Part shown: positions 30,139-39,822 of the stretch, one piece after another
Numbering within the stretch: position 1 is the first letter of the stretch
How the letters are laid out: each line of letters opens with the position of its first letter
Source: Enterobacteriaceae bacterium
GTDB lineage: Bacteria > Pseudomonadota > Gammaproteobacteria > Enterobacterales > Enterobacteriaceae
Reading direction: 5' to 3'
DNA length: 64,000 bases
Assembly: GCA_031253755.1 (NCBI GenBank)
Contig: JAIRVT010000060.1
Coordinates: forward strand, 21,853 to 85,852
Made by a program: the position numbers and the translations under genes
The notes under the pieces: generated by a model
Told to the model about the DNA's origin: nothing
Seen by the model: only the letters and a program-made list of their open reading frames with translations
Database searches by the model: none

Positions 30139-32493
30139 CTACTTCAGTGAGACCACTTCTGCACCAAATACAGGTTCTTGTAAAGCAATCGCCAACACAT
30201 CTTCTATACGCTTAACCGGATGGATTTCCAAATCCTGAATGACGTTTTCAGGAATTTCTTCTAGATCCCGTTTATTATCATCAGGAATGATAACCGTTTT
30301 AATTCCGCCACGATGAGCCGCCAGCAGCTTTTCTTTCAAACCGCCAATCGGCAGAACAAGGCCACGCAGCGTAATTTCACCTGTCATTGCCACATTCGCA
30401 CGTACCGGATTGCCTGTCAGACAGGAAACCAGTGCTGTACACATTGCGATACCGGCACTTGGGCCATCTTTTGGCGTCGCGCCTTCCGGAACATGGACGT
30501 GTATATCACGTTTTTCGTGGAAATCGGAACTGATACCCAGCTTATCCGCGCGGGCACGGACTACTGTCAGTGCTGCCTGAATGGATTCCTGCATGACTTC
30601 ACCCAACGAACCGGTGTAGGTCAATTTCCCTTTACCCGGCACACTGGCAGTTTCAACGGTCAGCATGTCACCACCCACTTCTGTCCATGCCAACCCGCTG
30701 ACCTGACCAACCCGGTTCTCGGTATCTGCACGGCCATAATCGACTTTCTGAACACCCAGATAATTTTTCAGGTTATCTGCATTGATTTCGATATGCTTAA
30801 GCTGTTTATCCATTAACAACGCTTTGACAGCTTTGCGGCACAGTTTGGAAATTTCACGTTCCAGACTACGCACGCCTGCTTCACGGGTGTAATAACGGAT
30901 AATGCCCATGATCGCACTATCATCAATGGTCAGTTCACCTTTTTTCAGCGCATTCCGTTCGATTTGTTTTGGCAACAAATGACGTTTGGCAATGTTCAGT
31001 TTTTCATCTTCGGTGTAACCCGATAAACGAATCACTTCCATACGATCCAACAACGGTGCCGGAATGTTCATCGAGTTAGATGTTGCCACAAACATGACAT
31101 CAGACAGATCATAATCCACCTCAAGGTAGTGATCGTTGAATGTTACGTTTTGTTCAGGATCAAGGACTTCTAACAAAGCAGAGGCAGGATCACCGCGCAT
31201 GTCAGATGACATTTTGTCAATCTCATCCAACAAGAACAGTGGGTTTTTAACCCCAACTTTAGACATTCTCTGAATTAATTTACCCGGCATCGAACCAATA
31301 TAAGTACGGCGATGACCACGAATTTCGCCTTCGTCATGCACGCCACCAAGCGCCATGCGAACATATTGCCGCCCCGTTGCGCGCGCAATAGAACGCCCCA
31401 GCGAGGTTTTACCCACACCCGGAGGCCCTACCAGGCAAAGAATTGGCCCTTTAATTTTACTGACCCGGCTTTGTACTGCGAGATATTCAAGGATGCGTTC
31501 TTTGACACGCTCCAGACCATAATGGTCGGTATCCAGTACTTCCTGCGCCTTCACCAGATCTTTTTTGACTTTACTGCGGGCGCTCCAAGGAACCTGTACC
31601 ATCCAGTCAATGTAGCTACGAACAACTGTCGCTTCTGCCGACATTGGAGACATCATTCTTAATTTTTGTAGTTCAGCTTCCGCCTTTTCCCGTGCCTCTT
31701 TCGGCATTTTGGCGTCTTCAATCTTACGTTTCAGCGTTTCATATTCATCAGGTGCATCATCCATCTCACCTAATTCTTTCTGAATCGCTTTCATTTGCTC
31801 ATTCAGGTAGTATTCGCGCTGGCTTTTTTCCATCTGTTTTTTAACGCGATTGCGGATACGTTTTTCTACCTGTAGCAAGTCGATTTCTGACTCCATCATT
31901 GCAATCAGATATTCAATACGTTCGACAACATCAGACATCTCTAAGACTCTCTGTTTGTCGTCTATTTTTAATGGCATATGAGCAGAGATGGTATCTGCTA
32001 GCTTCGCTATATCTTCAATGCTGTGTAATGATGTCAGAACTTCTGGTGGAATTTTTTTATTCAGTTTGACATACCCTTCAAACTGATTAATGGCCGTTCT
32101 TATCAGTACTTCTTGCTCACGCTCATCGACAACGGGTGAGTCCAGGTATTCAACCTGTGCATAGAAATACTCACTATTATCCGTCAATGTGGTAATCCGG
32201 GCGCGCTGCAAACCTTCAACCAGAACTTTCACTGTACCATCTGGTAATTTCAACATTTGTAACACAGAAGCCACTGTACCTACAGAGAACAGATCATTGA
32301 CTCCCGGTTCATCAGTGGATGCTTCTTTTTGTGCTACCAACATGACCTGTTTGTCATGATCCATTGCTGCTTCCAGACAATGAATCGATTTTTCTCGCCC
32401 AACAAACAGAGGGATCACCATATGTGGGTAAACCACTACATCACGCAAAGGCAATACAGGGATTTCTATGCGTTCGGAACGCTCAGGATTCAT
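30139..32493 (-). CDS. lon: ATP-dependent protease Lon
   Basis: Soluble AAA+ serine protease that removes misfolded and regulatory proteins. From the ATG at 32493 (MNPERSERIEIPVLPLRDVV) it has 784 residues, the E. coli length. The N-domain runs to about 305; Walker A GPPGVGKTSLGRS lies near 356; Walker B LFLLDEIDKM follows; and the protease domain has the catalytic Ser in PKDGPSAGIA and the Lys in GGLKEKLLAAHRGG. The frame continues 12 codons upstream but those lie in the leader. The leader holds a short palindromic repeat and a hairpin; a sigma-32 promoter lies 143 bp upstream. Confidence 0.97.
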   Translation of the reverse strand: MNPERSERIEIPVLPLRDVVVYPHMVIPLFVGREKSIHCLEAAMDHDKQVMLVAQKEASTDEPGVNDLFSVGTVASVLQMLKLPDGTVKVLVEGLQRARITTLTDNSEYFYAQVEYLDSPVVDEREQEVLIRTAINQFEGYVKLNKKIPPEVLTSLHSIEDIAKLADTISAHMPLKIDDKQRVLEMSDVVERIEYLIAMMESEIDLLQVEKRIRNRVKKQMEKSQREYYLNEQMKAIQKELGEMDDAPDEYETLKRKIEDAKMPKEAREKAEAELQKLRMMSPMSAEATVVRSYIDWMVQVPWSARSKVKKDLVKAQEVLDTDHYGLERVKERILEYLAVQSRVSKIKGPILCLVGPPGVGKTSLGRSIARATGRQYVRMALGGVHDEGEIRGHRRTYIGSMPGKLIQRMSKVGVKNPLFLLDEIDKMSSDMRGDPASALLEVLDPEQNVTFNDHYLEVDYDLSDVMFVATSNSMNIPAPLLDRMEVIRLSGYTEDEKLNIAKRHLLPKQIERNALKKGELTIDDSAIMGIIRYYTREAGVRSLEREISKLCRKAVKALLMDKQLKHIEINADNLKNYLGVQKVDYGRADTENRVGQVSGLAWTEVGGDMLTVETASVPGKGKLTYTGSLGEVMQESIQAALTVVRARADKLGISSDFHEKRDIHVHVPEGATPKDGPSAGIAMCTALVSCLTGNPVRANVAMTGEITLRGLVLPIGGLKEKLLAAHRGGIKTVIIPDDNKRDLEEIPENVIQDLEIHPVKRIEDVLAIALQEPVFGAEVVSLK

Positions 32494-32510
32494 AGAGCTC
32501 TCTCTTCGTT

Positions 32511-32565
32511 TATACCTACCGTTCTTCAAGTACCACTGCGATACAACTCGAAATCCGTAGGGTAT
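32511..32565. repeat. short palindromic repeat in the lon leader, copy 3
   Basis: A 55-bp element begins TATACCTAC (32511) and ends GTAGGGTATA (32556-32565), nearly complementary. Inside, CTTCAAGT and GCGATACAACTCGAAAT match the arms of copies at 26.9 and 56.7 kb, with the central part missing. It lies 17 bp upstream of the lon start codon and downstream of the lon promoter, so it should be transcribed into the lon leader. Confidence 0.75.
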
Positions 32566-32635
32566 AGCTTTCGCCAGTTTTTAGGAATCTCGTGAAACAC
32601 GGTTTCCACGAGTTTCACTTCAAAGAATATAAAAC

Positions 32636-32663
32636 ATATGGGGACAAGAATCTGACATTCAAT
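32636..32663 (-). promoter_or_regulatory. sigma-32 promoter of lon
   Basis: Minus strand: ATTGAA (32663-32658), 14 bp, then CCCCATAT (32643-32636). The E. coli lon heat-shock promoter has the same TTGAATGT and CCCCATAT elements at the same spacing. A 6-bp inverted repeat CTCGTG/CACGAG (32589-32612) lies between it and the leader repeat. Confidence 0.87.
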
Positions 32664-32676
32664 AGCCTATGCCCGC

Positions 32677-32713
32677 AAAAAACAAAATGAGGGAGAACCC
32701 CTCATTTTGTTTT
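32677..32713 (-). terminator. rho-independent terminator after clpX
   Basis: A perfect 15-bp stem (32679-32693 with 32699-32713; arm AAAACAAAATGAGGG) with a 5-nt loop. On the minus strand the distal arm ends in TTTTGTTTTTT. It starts 42 bp after the clpX stop and separates clpX from the lon promoter. Confidence 0.88.
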
Positions 32714-32754
32714 GCAATGCATATCGATAATCGCGACTTCCAGCCCCATTTTCA

Positions 32755-34026
32755 TCACTCACCAGAAACTTGAGCATCCGGTTTGCGGTATATCAATAAT
32801 GGTGCGGATTTCTCTTCGACAACGGTTTCATCAACGACAACTTTTTCTATATGTTCCATTGATGGAAGATCATACATTGTGTCTAGCAAAGCACTTTCCA
32901 CAATTGAACGAAGACCACGAGCCCCTGTTTTACGTGCCATCGCTTTTTTCGCGATTGCCGCCAGTGCTTCTTTTCTGAATTCCAGCTCAACGCCTTCCAG
33001 ATTGAACAAAGCCTGATACTGTTTTGTCAACGCGTTTTTTGGCTCCTGCAAGATCTGGATCAAGGCTTCTTCATCAAGTTCACCCAGTGTTGCCACTACA
33101 GGCAAACGACCAATGAACTCAGGAATAAGCCCGAACTTGATCAAATCTTCCGGTTCAACCTGAGCAAGCATTTCACCTTCTGTTGCTTTCTCCGATTCAC
33201 CTTTAACTGTAGCACTAAAACCAATTCCGGTGCTGACATTCAAACGCTGGCTGACAACGTTACTCAACCCGGCAAATGCACCGCCACAGATAAACAGGAT
33301 CTTGGAGGTATCAACTTGAAGGAACTCCTGCTGCGGGTGTTTGCGACCGCCTTGAGGAGGAACGGCTGCTATTGTACCTTCAATCAGTTTCAACAAAGCT
33401 TGCTGAACACCTTCTCCCGATACGTCACGTGTTATTGATGGATTATCGGATTTACGAGAAATTTTATCTATTTCATCGATATAAACGATGCCACGTTGTG
33501 CTTTCTGCACATCATAATCACATTTCTGCAACAGTTTTTGGATAATATTTTCTACGTCTTCCCCAACATAACCTGCTTCGGTCAACGTCGTAGCATCAGC
33601 CATTGTAAAAGGAACATCTAAATAACGGGCAAGTGTTTCCGCCAGAAATGTCTTACCACTTCCCGTCGGCCCGATTAATAGAATGTTACTTTTACCTAGT
33701 TCTATACCATTATTTGTATCGCCATTGCGTAGTCGTTTGTAATGGTTATAGACAGCTACAGCCAATACTTTTTTCGCCAGTTCCTGACCGATGACATAAT
33801 CATCCAGATGTTGACGAATTTCATGAGGAGTAGGCAATGCACTACGCTCACGATGTGGTACCAGCTCTTTAATTTCTTCGCGAATGATATCATTACATAA
33901 ATCGACACATTCATCGCAGATATACACTGACGGGCCAGCTATTAGTTTCCGAACTTCATGTTGGCTTTTCCCGCAGAAAGAGCAATACAGCAGCTTTCCT
34001 GAACCGTCTTTGCGCTTATCTGTCAT
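32755..34026 (-). CDS. clpX: ClpX unfoldase of the ClpXP protease
   Basis: Hexameric AAA+ unfoldase that feeds tagged substrates into ClpP. 423 residues (424 in E. coli). The N-terminal zinc-binding domain has C15, C18, C37 and C40. The AAA+ core has Walker A GPTGSGKT near 120 and Walker [11 protein letters not shown], the ClpP-contacting IGF loop ([10 protein letters not shown]) and the pore loop with GYVG (AGYVGEDV). clpP precedes it by 144 bp, where a 7-bp hairpin AGGTGAT/ATCACCT (34106-34129) lies. Order tig-clpP-clpX-lon as in E. coli. Confidence 0.97.
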   Translation of the reverse strand: MTDKRKDGSGKLLYCSFCGKSQHEVRKLIAGPSVYICDECVDLCNDIIREEIKELVPHRERSALPTPHEIRQHLDDYVIGQELAKKVLAVAVYNHYKRLRNGDTNNGIELGKSNILLIGPTGSGKTFLAETLARYLDVPFTMADATTLTEAGYVGEDVENIIQKLLQKCDYDVQKAQRGIVYIDEIDKISRKSDNPSITRDVSGEGVQQALLKLIEGTIAAVPPQGGRKHPQQEFLQVDTSKILFICGGAFAGLSNVVSQRLNVSTGIGFSATVKGESEKATEGEMLAQVEPEDLIKFGLIPEFIGRLPVVATLGELDEEALIQILQEPKNALTKQYQALFNLEGVELEFRKEALAAIAKKAMARKTGARGLRSIVESALLDTMYDLPSMEHIEKVVVDETVVEEKSAPLLIYRKPDAQVSGE

Positions 34027-34170
34027 CAGTCAACCTCACTTTATGAGCTGTTATCCCAGAGTATCTGGCATAACAGAAAAAACGCTGTCATTACTCCGAC
34101 GATTTAGGTGATAGCACAAAAAATCACCTTACAATCATTATCTTGGAGTAATAGATTAATTATCAATAAA

Positions 34171-34794
34171 TTAGTTGCGATGGGTAAATATATGATCAAC
34201 CAATCCGTATTCTACGGCTTCCGCGGCTGATAAGAAGCGGTCACGTTCTGTGTCTTCAGCTATCTTATCAAGCGGTTGCCCGGTATGTTTTGCCATCAGC
34301 TCATTCATGCGAGCTTTAACTTTAAGTATTTCCTGCGCATGGATTTCAATATCTGTTGCCTGCCCCTGGAATCCTCCCAATGGCTGGTGAATCATAACCC
34401 TGGAATTTGGCAGACAAAAACGTTTTCCTTGTGCGCCAGCAGTCAGCAGGAATGCTCCCATTGAGCAAGCTTGCCCCATACAAATAGTACTCACATCTGG
34501 TTTAATAAATTGCATCGTGTCATAAATAGACATACCAGCCGTAATAACCCCACCCGGAGAGTTGATATATAAGTGAATATCTTTTTCTGGGTTTTCTGCT
34601 TCCAGGAATAACATCTGCGCGACAACCAAATTCGCCATATGGTCTTCAACCGGGCCAGTCAGAAAAATAATGCGATCTTTTAATAAGCGGGAATAAATAT
34701 CGAACGCACGTTCCCCACGTGCTGTCTGTTCAACAACCATCGGCACCAAAGACATGTTAGGTGCATGTTGATCTTGCTTGCCACTGTATGACAT
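34171..34794 (-). CDS. clpP: ATP-dependent Clp protease proteolytic subunit
   Basis: Barrel-forming serine protease partnered by ClpX and ClpA. 207 residues as in E. coli. The catalytic triad is S111 (GQACSMGAF), H136 ([11 protein letters not shown]) and D185 (DTERDRFLS). The first 14 residues form the propeptide, probably processed before [16 protein letters not shown] good Shine-Dalgarno (AGGAGA) is present, and a sigma-32 promoter lies about 145 bp upstream. Confidence 0.97.
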   Translation of the reverse strand: MSYSGKQDQHAPNMSLVPMVVEQTARGERAFDIYSRLLKDRIIFLTGPVEDHMANLVVAQMLFLEAENPEKDIHLYINSPGGVITAGMSIYDTMQFIKPDVSTICMGQACSMGAFLLTAGAQGKRFCLPNSRVMIHQPLGGFQGQATDIEIHAQEILKVKARMNELMAKHTGQPLDKIAEDTERDRFLSAAEAVEYGLVDHIFTHRN

Positions 34795-34938
34795 TTCCGT
34801 CTCCTAATAGAATTCACGCTGGCGCCATTCATAACTGATTCTACTTGAGATAAGCAATGATGACCATGATCCAAAGTTAACTAACAGAGGCCTTCCCTCT
34901 ATAAAAAGTAGTAAGCCTACACATAATAGTAAGAAAGG

Positions 34939-34966
34939 ATATGAGGATAAATCTGTTTTTTTCAAG
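34939..34966 (-). promoter_or_regulatory. sigma-32 promoter of clpP
   Basis: Minus strand: CTTGAA (34966-34961), 14 bp, then CCTCATAT (34946-34939). The -35 is a perfect match and the -10 has one mismatch to CCCCATNT. It starts right after the tig terminator, so tig read-through should be limited. Confidence 0.8.
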
Positions 34967-34970
34967 AAAA

Positions 34971-35001
34971 AATAAAAAAACCCGCAGGCTATGCTTGCGG
35001 G
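34971..35001 (-). terminator. rho-independent terminator after tig
   Basis: CCCGCA (34981-34986) pairs with TGCGGG (34996-35001); the flanking A7 and T5 make it bidirectional in form. It lies 59 bp after the tig stop. Confidence 0.88.
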
Positions 35002-35059
35002 TTTTTGAACACTGAGAGAGAAGTTTCACTTCCTCAGGCAATTAATCAATAAATGAAAT

Positions 35060-36364
35060 TTATGCTAATTGGTTTTGATTCATCAGATCATTAAAACCAG
35101 TTTCTTTTTCAGAAACTTTTGCGTTGCTCAGCACCCATTCAACTGCCTGTTCTTCCAGAGCAATATTACGGATGTTGTTCATCATTTCATTGTTTTTGCT
35201 GTAGTATTCAACAACTTCTTTTGGATCTTCATATGCAGAAGCCATTTCTTCGATCAGCGCGTTAACACGCTCATCATCAACTTTCAGCTCATTTTTATTG
35301 ATAACTTCACCTAACAGCAAGCCAACAACAACGCGGCGTTTTGCCTGTTCTTCAAATAACTCGCGTGGCAGTTCCAGAGCTTGTTTTTCTGAGCCACCGA
35401 AACGTTGAGTGGCCTGACGACGCAAAACATCAATTTCGCCATCAACAACTGCGGCAGGAACGTCGATTTCGTTAGCTTTAACCAGACCGTCCAGAACCTG
35501 AGTCTTAATACGGTTACGTACGGCATTTTTCAGCTCACGTTCCATATTCTTGCGAACTTCTGCACGCAGACCATCAACAGAGCCATCAGCAACACCAAAA
35601 CGTTTGATGAATTCTTCTGTCAGTTCTGGCAGTTCACGCTGTTCAACTTTCTTCAGGTTAATCGCAAAATTAGCTGCTTTACCTTTCAGGTTTTCTGCGT
35701 GGTAATCTTCAGGGAAAGTCACGTCGATAGTGAATTCTTCACCTGCTTTGTGACCAACGATACCCTCTTCAAAACCTGGGATCATACGGCCCTGACCCAT
35801 TGCCAGAACGAAATCAGTTGATTTGCCGCCTTCGAATTCTTCACCGTCAACAGAGCCGTTGAAATCAACAGTTACGCGATCTTCTGCTACCGCTGCTTCA
35901 TCAGTTTCTTTCCACTCAGCCTGCTGTTTACGCAAAGTTTCCAACATGGCATCAACATCAGCGTCTTTCACGTCGACAACAGGTTTTTCAACTTCGATTT
36001 CTTCCAGACCTTTCAGTTCGATTTCTGGATAAACTTCGAATTCAACTGCATAAGTGAAGTCTTCACCTTCTTTAAACTGTTCTGGTTTATAGCTTGGTGC
36101 ACCCGCTGGGTTAATTTTATTTTCAATGATCGCATTGATGAAATTGCGCTGCATCAAATCACCAAGAACATCCTGCAAAACAGAACCGAAATAGCGCTGT
36201 TTAACGATGTTCATCGGCACTTTGCCTTTGCGGAAACCGTCAATACGAACTTTTTTCGCTACATTAACCAGTTCACTATTAATTGCTTTTTCAATATCGC
36301 CAGCAGGAACAGTGATTGATACACGACGCCCAAGGCCTTGAGTTGTTTCAACAGAAACTTGCAT
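35060..36364 (-). CDS. tig: trigger factor, ribosome-associated chaperone
   Basis: First chaperone met by nascent chains at the ribosome exit tunnel. 434 residues (432 in E. coli). The N-terminal ribosome-binding domain has the signature [21 protein letters not shown] stretch ([18 protein letters not shown], about 44-61). The FKBP-type prolyl isomerase domain (about 150-245) follows with [14 protein letters not shown] and [14 protein letters not shown], then the helical substrate-binding domain. Own terminator; upstream 396 bp have no gene. Confidence 0.97.
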   Translation of the reverse strand: MQVSVETTQGLGRRVSITVPAGDIEKAINSELVNVAKKVRIDGFRKGKVPMNIVKQRYFGSVLQDVLGDLMQRNFINAIIENKINPAGAPSYKPEQFKEGEDFTYAVEFEVYPEIELKGLEEIEVEKPVVDVKDADVDAMLETLRKQQAEWKETDEAAVAEDRVTVDFNGSVDGEEFEGGKSTDFVLAMGQGRMIPGFEEGIVGHKAGEEFTIDVTFPEDYHAENLKGKAANFAINLKKVEQRELPELTEEFIKRFGVADGSVDGLRAEVRKNMERELKNAVRNRIKTQVLDGLVKANEIDVPAAVVDGEIDVLRRQATQRFGGSEKQALELPRELFEEQAKRRVVVGLLLGEVINKNELKVDDERVNALIEEMASAYEDPKEVVEYYSKNNEMMNNIRNIALEEQAVEWVLSNAKVSEKETGFNDLMNQNQLA

Positions 36365-36760
36365 CTTCTTACCTCAAAAAAATCATAGTGCTCGGTCAAC
36401 TTCAGAGTGGTGCAATGCCGAAAACAGACGAATTACAGCACTCTTCAAGAACCGGGGCGGTCGCATTTAAAAACCGAGAATCCCTGTGATCAGAAGCGCC
36501 CCGAAACTATTGTAAAAAATTTTAGACGCAGCATTATAGCGATGCAGACAGTATGAGTCGAGAATTGCGGACAAATGCATGCATTTTTCGTTGACTTATG
36601 TGATAAGCATTACTCAATAACTACATCATGATATTGGTTATTCGGGTATGAATATAAACAAAAATACAGCCCGAAAGCTGTAGTTTAACGTCAAAACCAA
36701 ATTAATAAAAAATTAAGTACACTGTTATTTTATCGTACTACAATGCAATACAGTATAAAA
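36365..36760. other. gene-free interval between bolA and tig
   Basis: Contains the bolA terminator (separate entry) and should contain the tig promoter near 36400-36560, for which I could not single out boxes. Nothing else recognisable is present; the sequence ATGCATGCAT at about 36575 is a short self-complementary stretch. Confidence 0.6.
36656..36682 (-). terminator. rho-independent terminator after bolA
   Basis: On the minus strand TACAGC (36682-36677), a 6-nt loop TTTCGG, GCTGTA (36670-36665) and TTTTTGTTT. It lies 78 bp after the bolA stop. Confidence 0.75.
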
Positions 36761-37084
36761 TCATAAAATTGATGTCGTTGGCGTTCCGCCCCGACATGCA
36801 GGTGAAGCCAGCATAGTATCTTCCAATTCAGCCCACTCTTTTTCTGTATAGGTGTGAAGTGCTAAAGCATGCACACCTTCTGCCATTTCTTTCACTAAAA
36901 CGCCATACACCAAGCGATGTCGACTGAGCATTCGTTGATCAACAAACATATTGCTAATCACAATAATCTTAAAATGGCTTTCAGAACCGGCTGGCACATT
37001 ATGACGATAACTTTCATCAATCACTTCCAGATGAGAAGGCTTAAATGCTGCCTGTAACTTGACTTCTATTTCCTGACGTACCAT
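36761..37084 (-). CDS. bolA: stress morphogene regulator BolA
   Basis: BolA acts with monothiol glutaredoxins and as a transcriptional regulator affecting cell shape and motility under stress. From the ATG at 37084 the product is 107 residues (105 in E. coli), with [17 protein letters not shown] and [20 protein letters not shown], typical of the family, and the C-terminal SPACRGG. GGAGAATGAG precedes the ATG, whereas the ATG seven codons upstream lacks a ribosome-binding site. Divergent from yajG. Confidence 0.95.
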   Translation of the reverse strand: MVRQEIEVKLQAAFKPSHLEVIDESYRHNVPAGSESHFKIIVISNMFVDQRMLSRHRLVYGVLVKEMAEGVHALALHTYTEKEWAELEDTMLASPACRGGTPTTSIL

Positions 37085-37318
37085 CTCATTCTCCTTAGTC
37101 ACCAAAGGTTAATATTTAACCATGTATTTATTTTAGTTTATTCCCCGTGATTTATGACATCAGGGTGCTCAAAGAGTCTATTTAAAATTATTTCTTCATA
37201 TGTTTCAGCTAGTAAGTATTAGGGATATGCCGCTACCTATGGCAATGATATGATTGCAAAGGTTTACACTGCCTGTATTACTATATCGGGTATCCATATC
37301 CTGAATGAGAACATTTAC

Positions 37319-37906
37319 ATGCTAAAGAAAATCTTGACTCCATTTATCGCAATTCTCTTTTTAGCCAGCTTATCCGGCTGCACAAACTCCGGTAATACGT
37401 TGGCTATTCAGCCTAACATTGCCTTACCATCTTCAGATCCTACGATGAAAGCGATCACAGTAAGTATTAGTGGGGTCGACCATCGACAAACTCAAGCCCT
37501 GACCCAAATTAATCGTGATGGAAAATTAATCACTCTGATGCCTTCACGTGATTTACGCTTCTTGCTGCAAGAAGCATTGGAAAAACAAATGGCGGCTCGT
37601 GGTTATATGATTGGAGCTCCGGCCGATGCTAATTTACAAGTTGTGGTGAATCAGCTGTATGCCACGGTCAAAGAGGGAAGCCTGCGCCATGATATTGCCA
37701 CAAAAGCAGAGATCTCAATCATTGTCTATGCGCAAGACGGTAAGAAGCAAATCAAAAACTACCGCACCAGCTATGATGTTCAGGGACCATTAAGTGCCAC
37801 CAATGCGAAAATTGCTAATGCCGTTAATACGGTGTTATCTGATGTGATCGCAGATATGGCTCAGGATTCGTCAGTCAGCACCTTCATCAAACAAAACGTT
37901 CGTTAA
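37319..37906 (+). CDS. yajG: lipoprotein YajG
   Basis: 195-residue lipoprotein (192 in E. coli) of unknown function, with signal peptide and lipobox LSGC (Cys21). The mature part contains PSRDLRFLLQEALEKQMAAR and a C-terminal MAQDSSVSTFIKQNVR, closely matching E. coli YajG. The ATG at 37319 is chosen since it gives a normal-length lipoprotein signal; the frame stays open to 37250. ampG follows after 80 bp, as in E. coli, where the two are co-transcribed. Confidence 0.93.
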   Translation: MLKKILTPFIAILFLASLSGCTNSGNTLAIQPNIALPSSDPTMKAITVSISGVDHRQTQALTQINRDGKLITLMPSRDLRFLLQEALEKQMAARGYMIGAPADANLQVVVNQLYATVKEGSLRHDIATKAEISIIVYAQDGKKQIKNYRTSYDVQGPLSATNAKIANAVNTVLSDVIADMAQDSSVSTFIKQNVR

Positions 37907-37986
37907 TAGAATATGAATAAACTTCCTGCCTGACACTATCGAATCATCTTTAACTCGATGGCGGGCAGAAAGTCCTGGAGGGGCTT

Positions 37987-39513
37987 ATGGCTAATCATGC
38001 ACTAAATTTATCTGCAATACGCAGCTACCGTATTCTTCTTTTATTAGGATTTGCCTCCGGCCTCCCTCTTGCCCTTACCGCAGGAACACTACAGGCATGG
38101 ATGACTGTTGAAGACGTTGATATCAAAACTATCGGTTTTTTTACCTTAGTCGGTCAGGCTTATGTGTTTAAATTCCTCTGGGCACCAGCGATGGATCGTT
38201 ACTCCCCCTCTTTTTTAGGACGGCGGTGCGGGTGGATGCTTGTTACTCAGCTTTTACTTATCGTCAGTATCGCAGCAATGGGTTTTCTCAATCCATCACA
38301 ACATTTGTGGTGGCTAGCCACACTGGCCGTTGCAGTCGCCTTTTTTTCTGCTTCTCAAGATATTATTTTTGATGCTTATAAAACTGACCTGCTATCACAA
38401 GAAGAACGGGGTTCGGGTGCGGCAATTTCGGTGCTGGGATATCGGCTGGCAATGCTGATTTCCGGCGGTTTAGCTTTATGGGTAGCCACTCACATTGGCT
38501 GGCAGAGTATGTATTGGCTTATGGCAGGCATGATGCTGATTGGTGTTTATGCCACACTGACGGCCAAAGAGCCCAACGTTGATGCTGCGCCACCAAAAAC
38601 TTTACATCAAGCCGTAGTTGAACCTCTGTTTGATTTCTTCAACCGAAACAATGCTTGGCTTATCCTACTGTTAATTGTTCTATATAAACTATCTGATGCA
38701 TTTGCGATGTCCTTGAGCACCCCGTTTCTTATCCGGGGAATCGGTTTTAATCCGGCGGAAGTTGGTATGATCAATAAAACGCTCGGATTGGCTGCGACTA
38801 TTATCGGTGCTCTGTATGGTGGCTATTTGATGCACAAATGGAGTTTGTTCCGTGCATTAATGCTATTCGGGATCTTGCAAACCATTTCAAACTTTGGTTA
38901 TTGGGTACTCGCCGTTACTCCCAAAGATATTTATACAATGGCATGTGCTATTTTTCTGGAGAATATCTGCGGTGGTATGGGTACAGCAGCCTTTGTTGCT
39001 TTACTGATGACATTATGCAACAAATCATTTTCTGCGACACAATTTGCCCTTCTTTCTGCATTATCGGCCGTTGGACGCGTTTATGTTGGCCCTGTTGCAG
39101 GATGGTTTGCAGAAGCACATGGCTGGCCGATGTTTTATTTATTTTCCGTTGTGATTGGATTACCTGGGCTTGTCCTTTTACTGATTTGTCGTAAAACGCT
39201 GGCTTATACACAAAAGACCGATAATTTCCTCCCTCGGACACTATTTAGTAAATACTATCGGCTGGCCTTTTCGTCTATGTTACTGGCTGCTCTAATTTTT
39301 ATTATCTGGCTAATTATCAGTAGCCTGCTGTTTGTTATAACTCATGTTGTCACTTTGATATTTTTCATTTCTCCGCAGCATATTCTACTTTGTCATGACA
39401 TAAGTGACTGGATATCTCCTTTGTTATCCTTGAGTGTCGCAATCGGTGCCGTAGGGCTTCTGTTGGGAGGCATTTTGGACTATATCGCATTAAAGAAAAG
39501 CAAACTGGCTTAA
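37987..39513 (+). CDS. ampG: muropeptide permease AmpG
   Basis: Inner-membrane permease importing GlcNAc-anhydromuramyl peptides for wall recycling; the imported ligands also control AmpR-type beta-lactamase induction where present. 508 residues (491 in E. coli), MFS-like with 12-14 helices. Conserved parts include LLLGFASGLPLALTAGTLQAW and the SQDIIFDAYKTDLL loop. A strong Shine-Dalgarno GGAGGGG precedes the ATG. The C-terminus is longer and ends in a last pair of helices and LKKSKLA. Confidence 0.95.
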   Translation: MANHALNLSAIRSYRILLLLGFASGLPLALTAGTLQAWMTVEDVDIKTIGFFTLVGQAYVFKFLWAPAMDRYSPSFLGRRCGWMLVTQLLLIVSIAAMGFLNPSQHLWWLATLAVAVAFFSASQDIIFDAYKTDLLSQEERGSGAAISVLGYRLAMLISGGLALWVATHIGWQSMYWLMAGMMLIGVYATLTAKEPNVDAAPPKTLHQAVVEPLFDFFNRNNAWLILLLIVLYKLSDAFAMSLSTPFLIRGIGFNPAEVGMINKTLGLAATIIGALYGGYLMHKWSLFRALMLFGILQTISNFGYWVLAVTPKDIYTMACAIFLENICGGMGTAAFVALLMTLCNKSFSATQFALLSALSAVGRVYVGPVAGWFAEAHGWPMFYLFSVVIGLPGLVLLLICRKTLAYTQKTDNFLPRTLFSKYYRLAFSSMLLAALIFIIWLIISSLLFVITHVVTLIFFISPQHILLCHDISDWISPLLSLSVAIGAVGLLLGGILDYIALKKSKLA

Positions 39514-39822
39514 AGGACTTCTCTTGTTTAAAACCTATATTTCCGGTTCTTTACTTTCTTAGCACACAATTCAAAAATCTTGTGGAAACAATGCCAGTGA
39601 CAACAGAAAGCTGACAAAGTTCAGCCTTCTGTTGATTCCCTTTAGTGATAATCATCACAATAAAGATAAAAAACCGAAATTATGTGACCTAAGATACATT
39701 TTTTCTAAGGGGGAAACGTTTATATTTGCCCCCATAAATATTACTATTCGCCCATTCACATATATTTTGTTTTGAATTATCCAAAATATAAATGTTTATC
39801 TAATGCCTTATAAAGGGAATTT
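39514..39822. other. interval between ampG and the Tsx-like gene
   Basis: Should hold the promoter of the Tsx-like gene. TGTGACCTAAGATACA (39683-39698) resembles a CRP site with one good and one poor half, which would fit since tsx is CRP-controlled in E. coli. No clear ampG terminator was seen. Confidence 0.4.

Noticed and set aside
30313..30816. 167-codon plus-strand frame inside lon
   Set aside because: Antisense shadow of lon with no features of a real gene.
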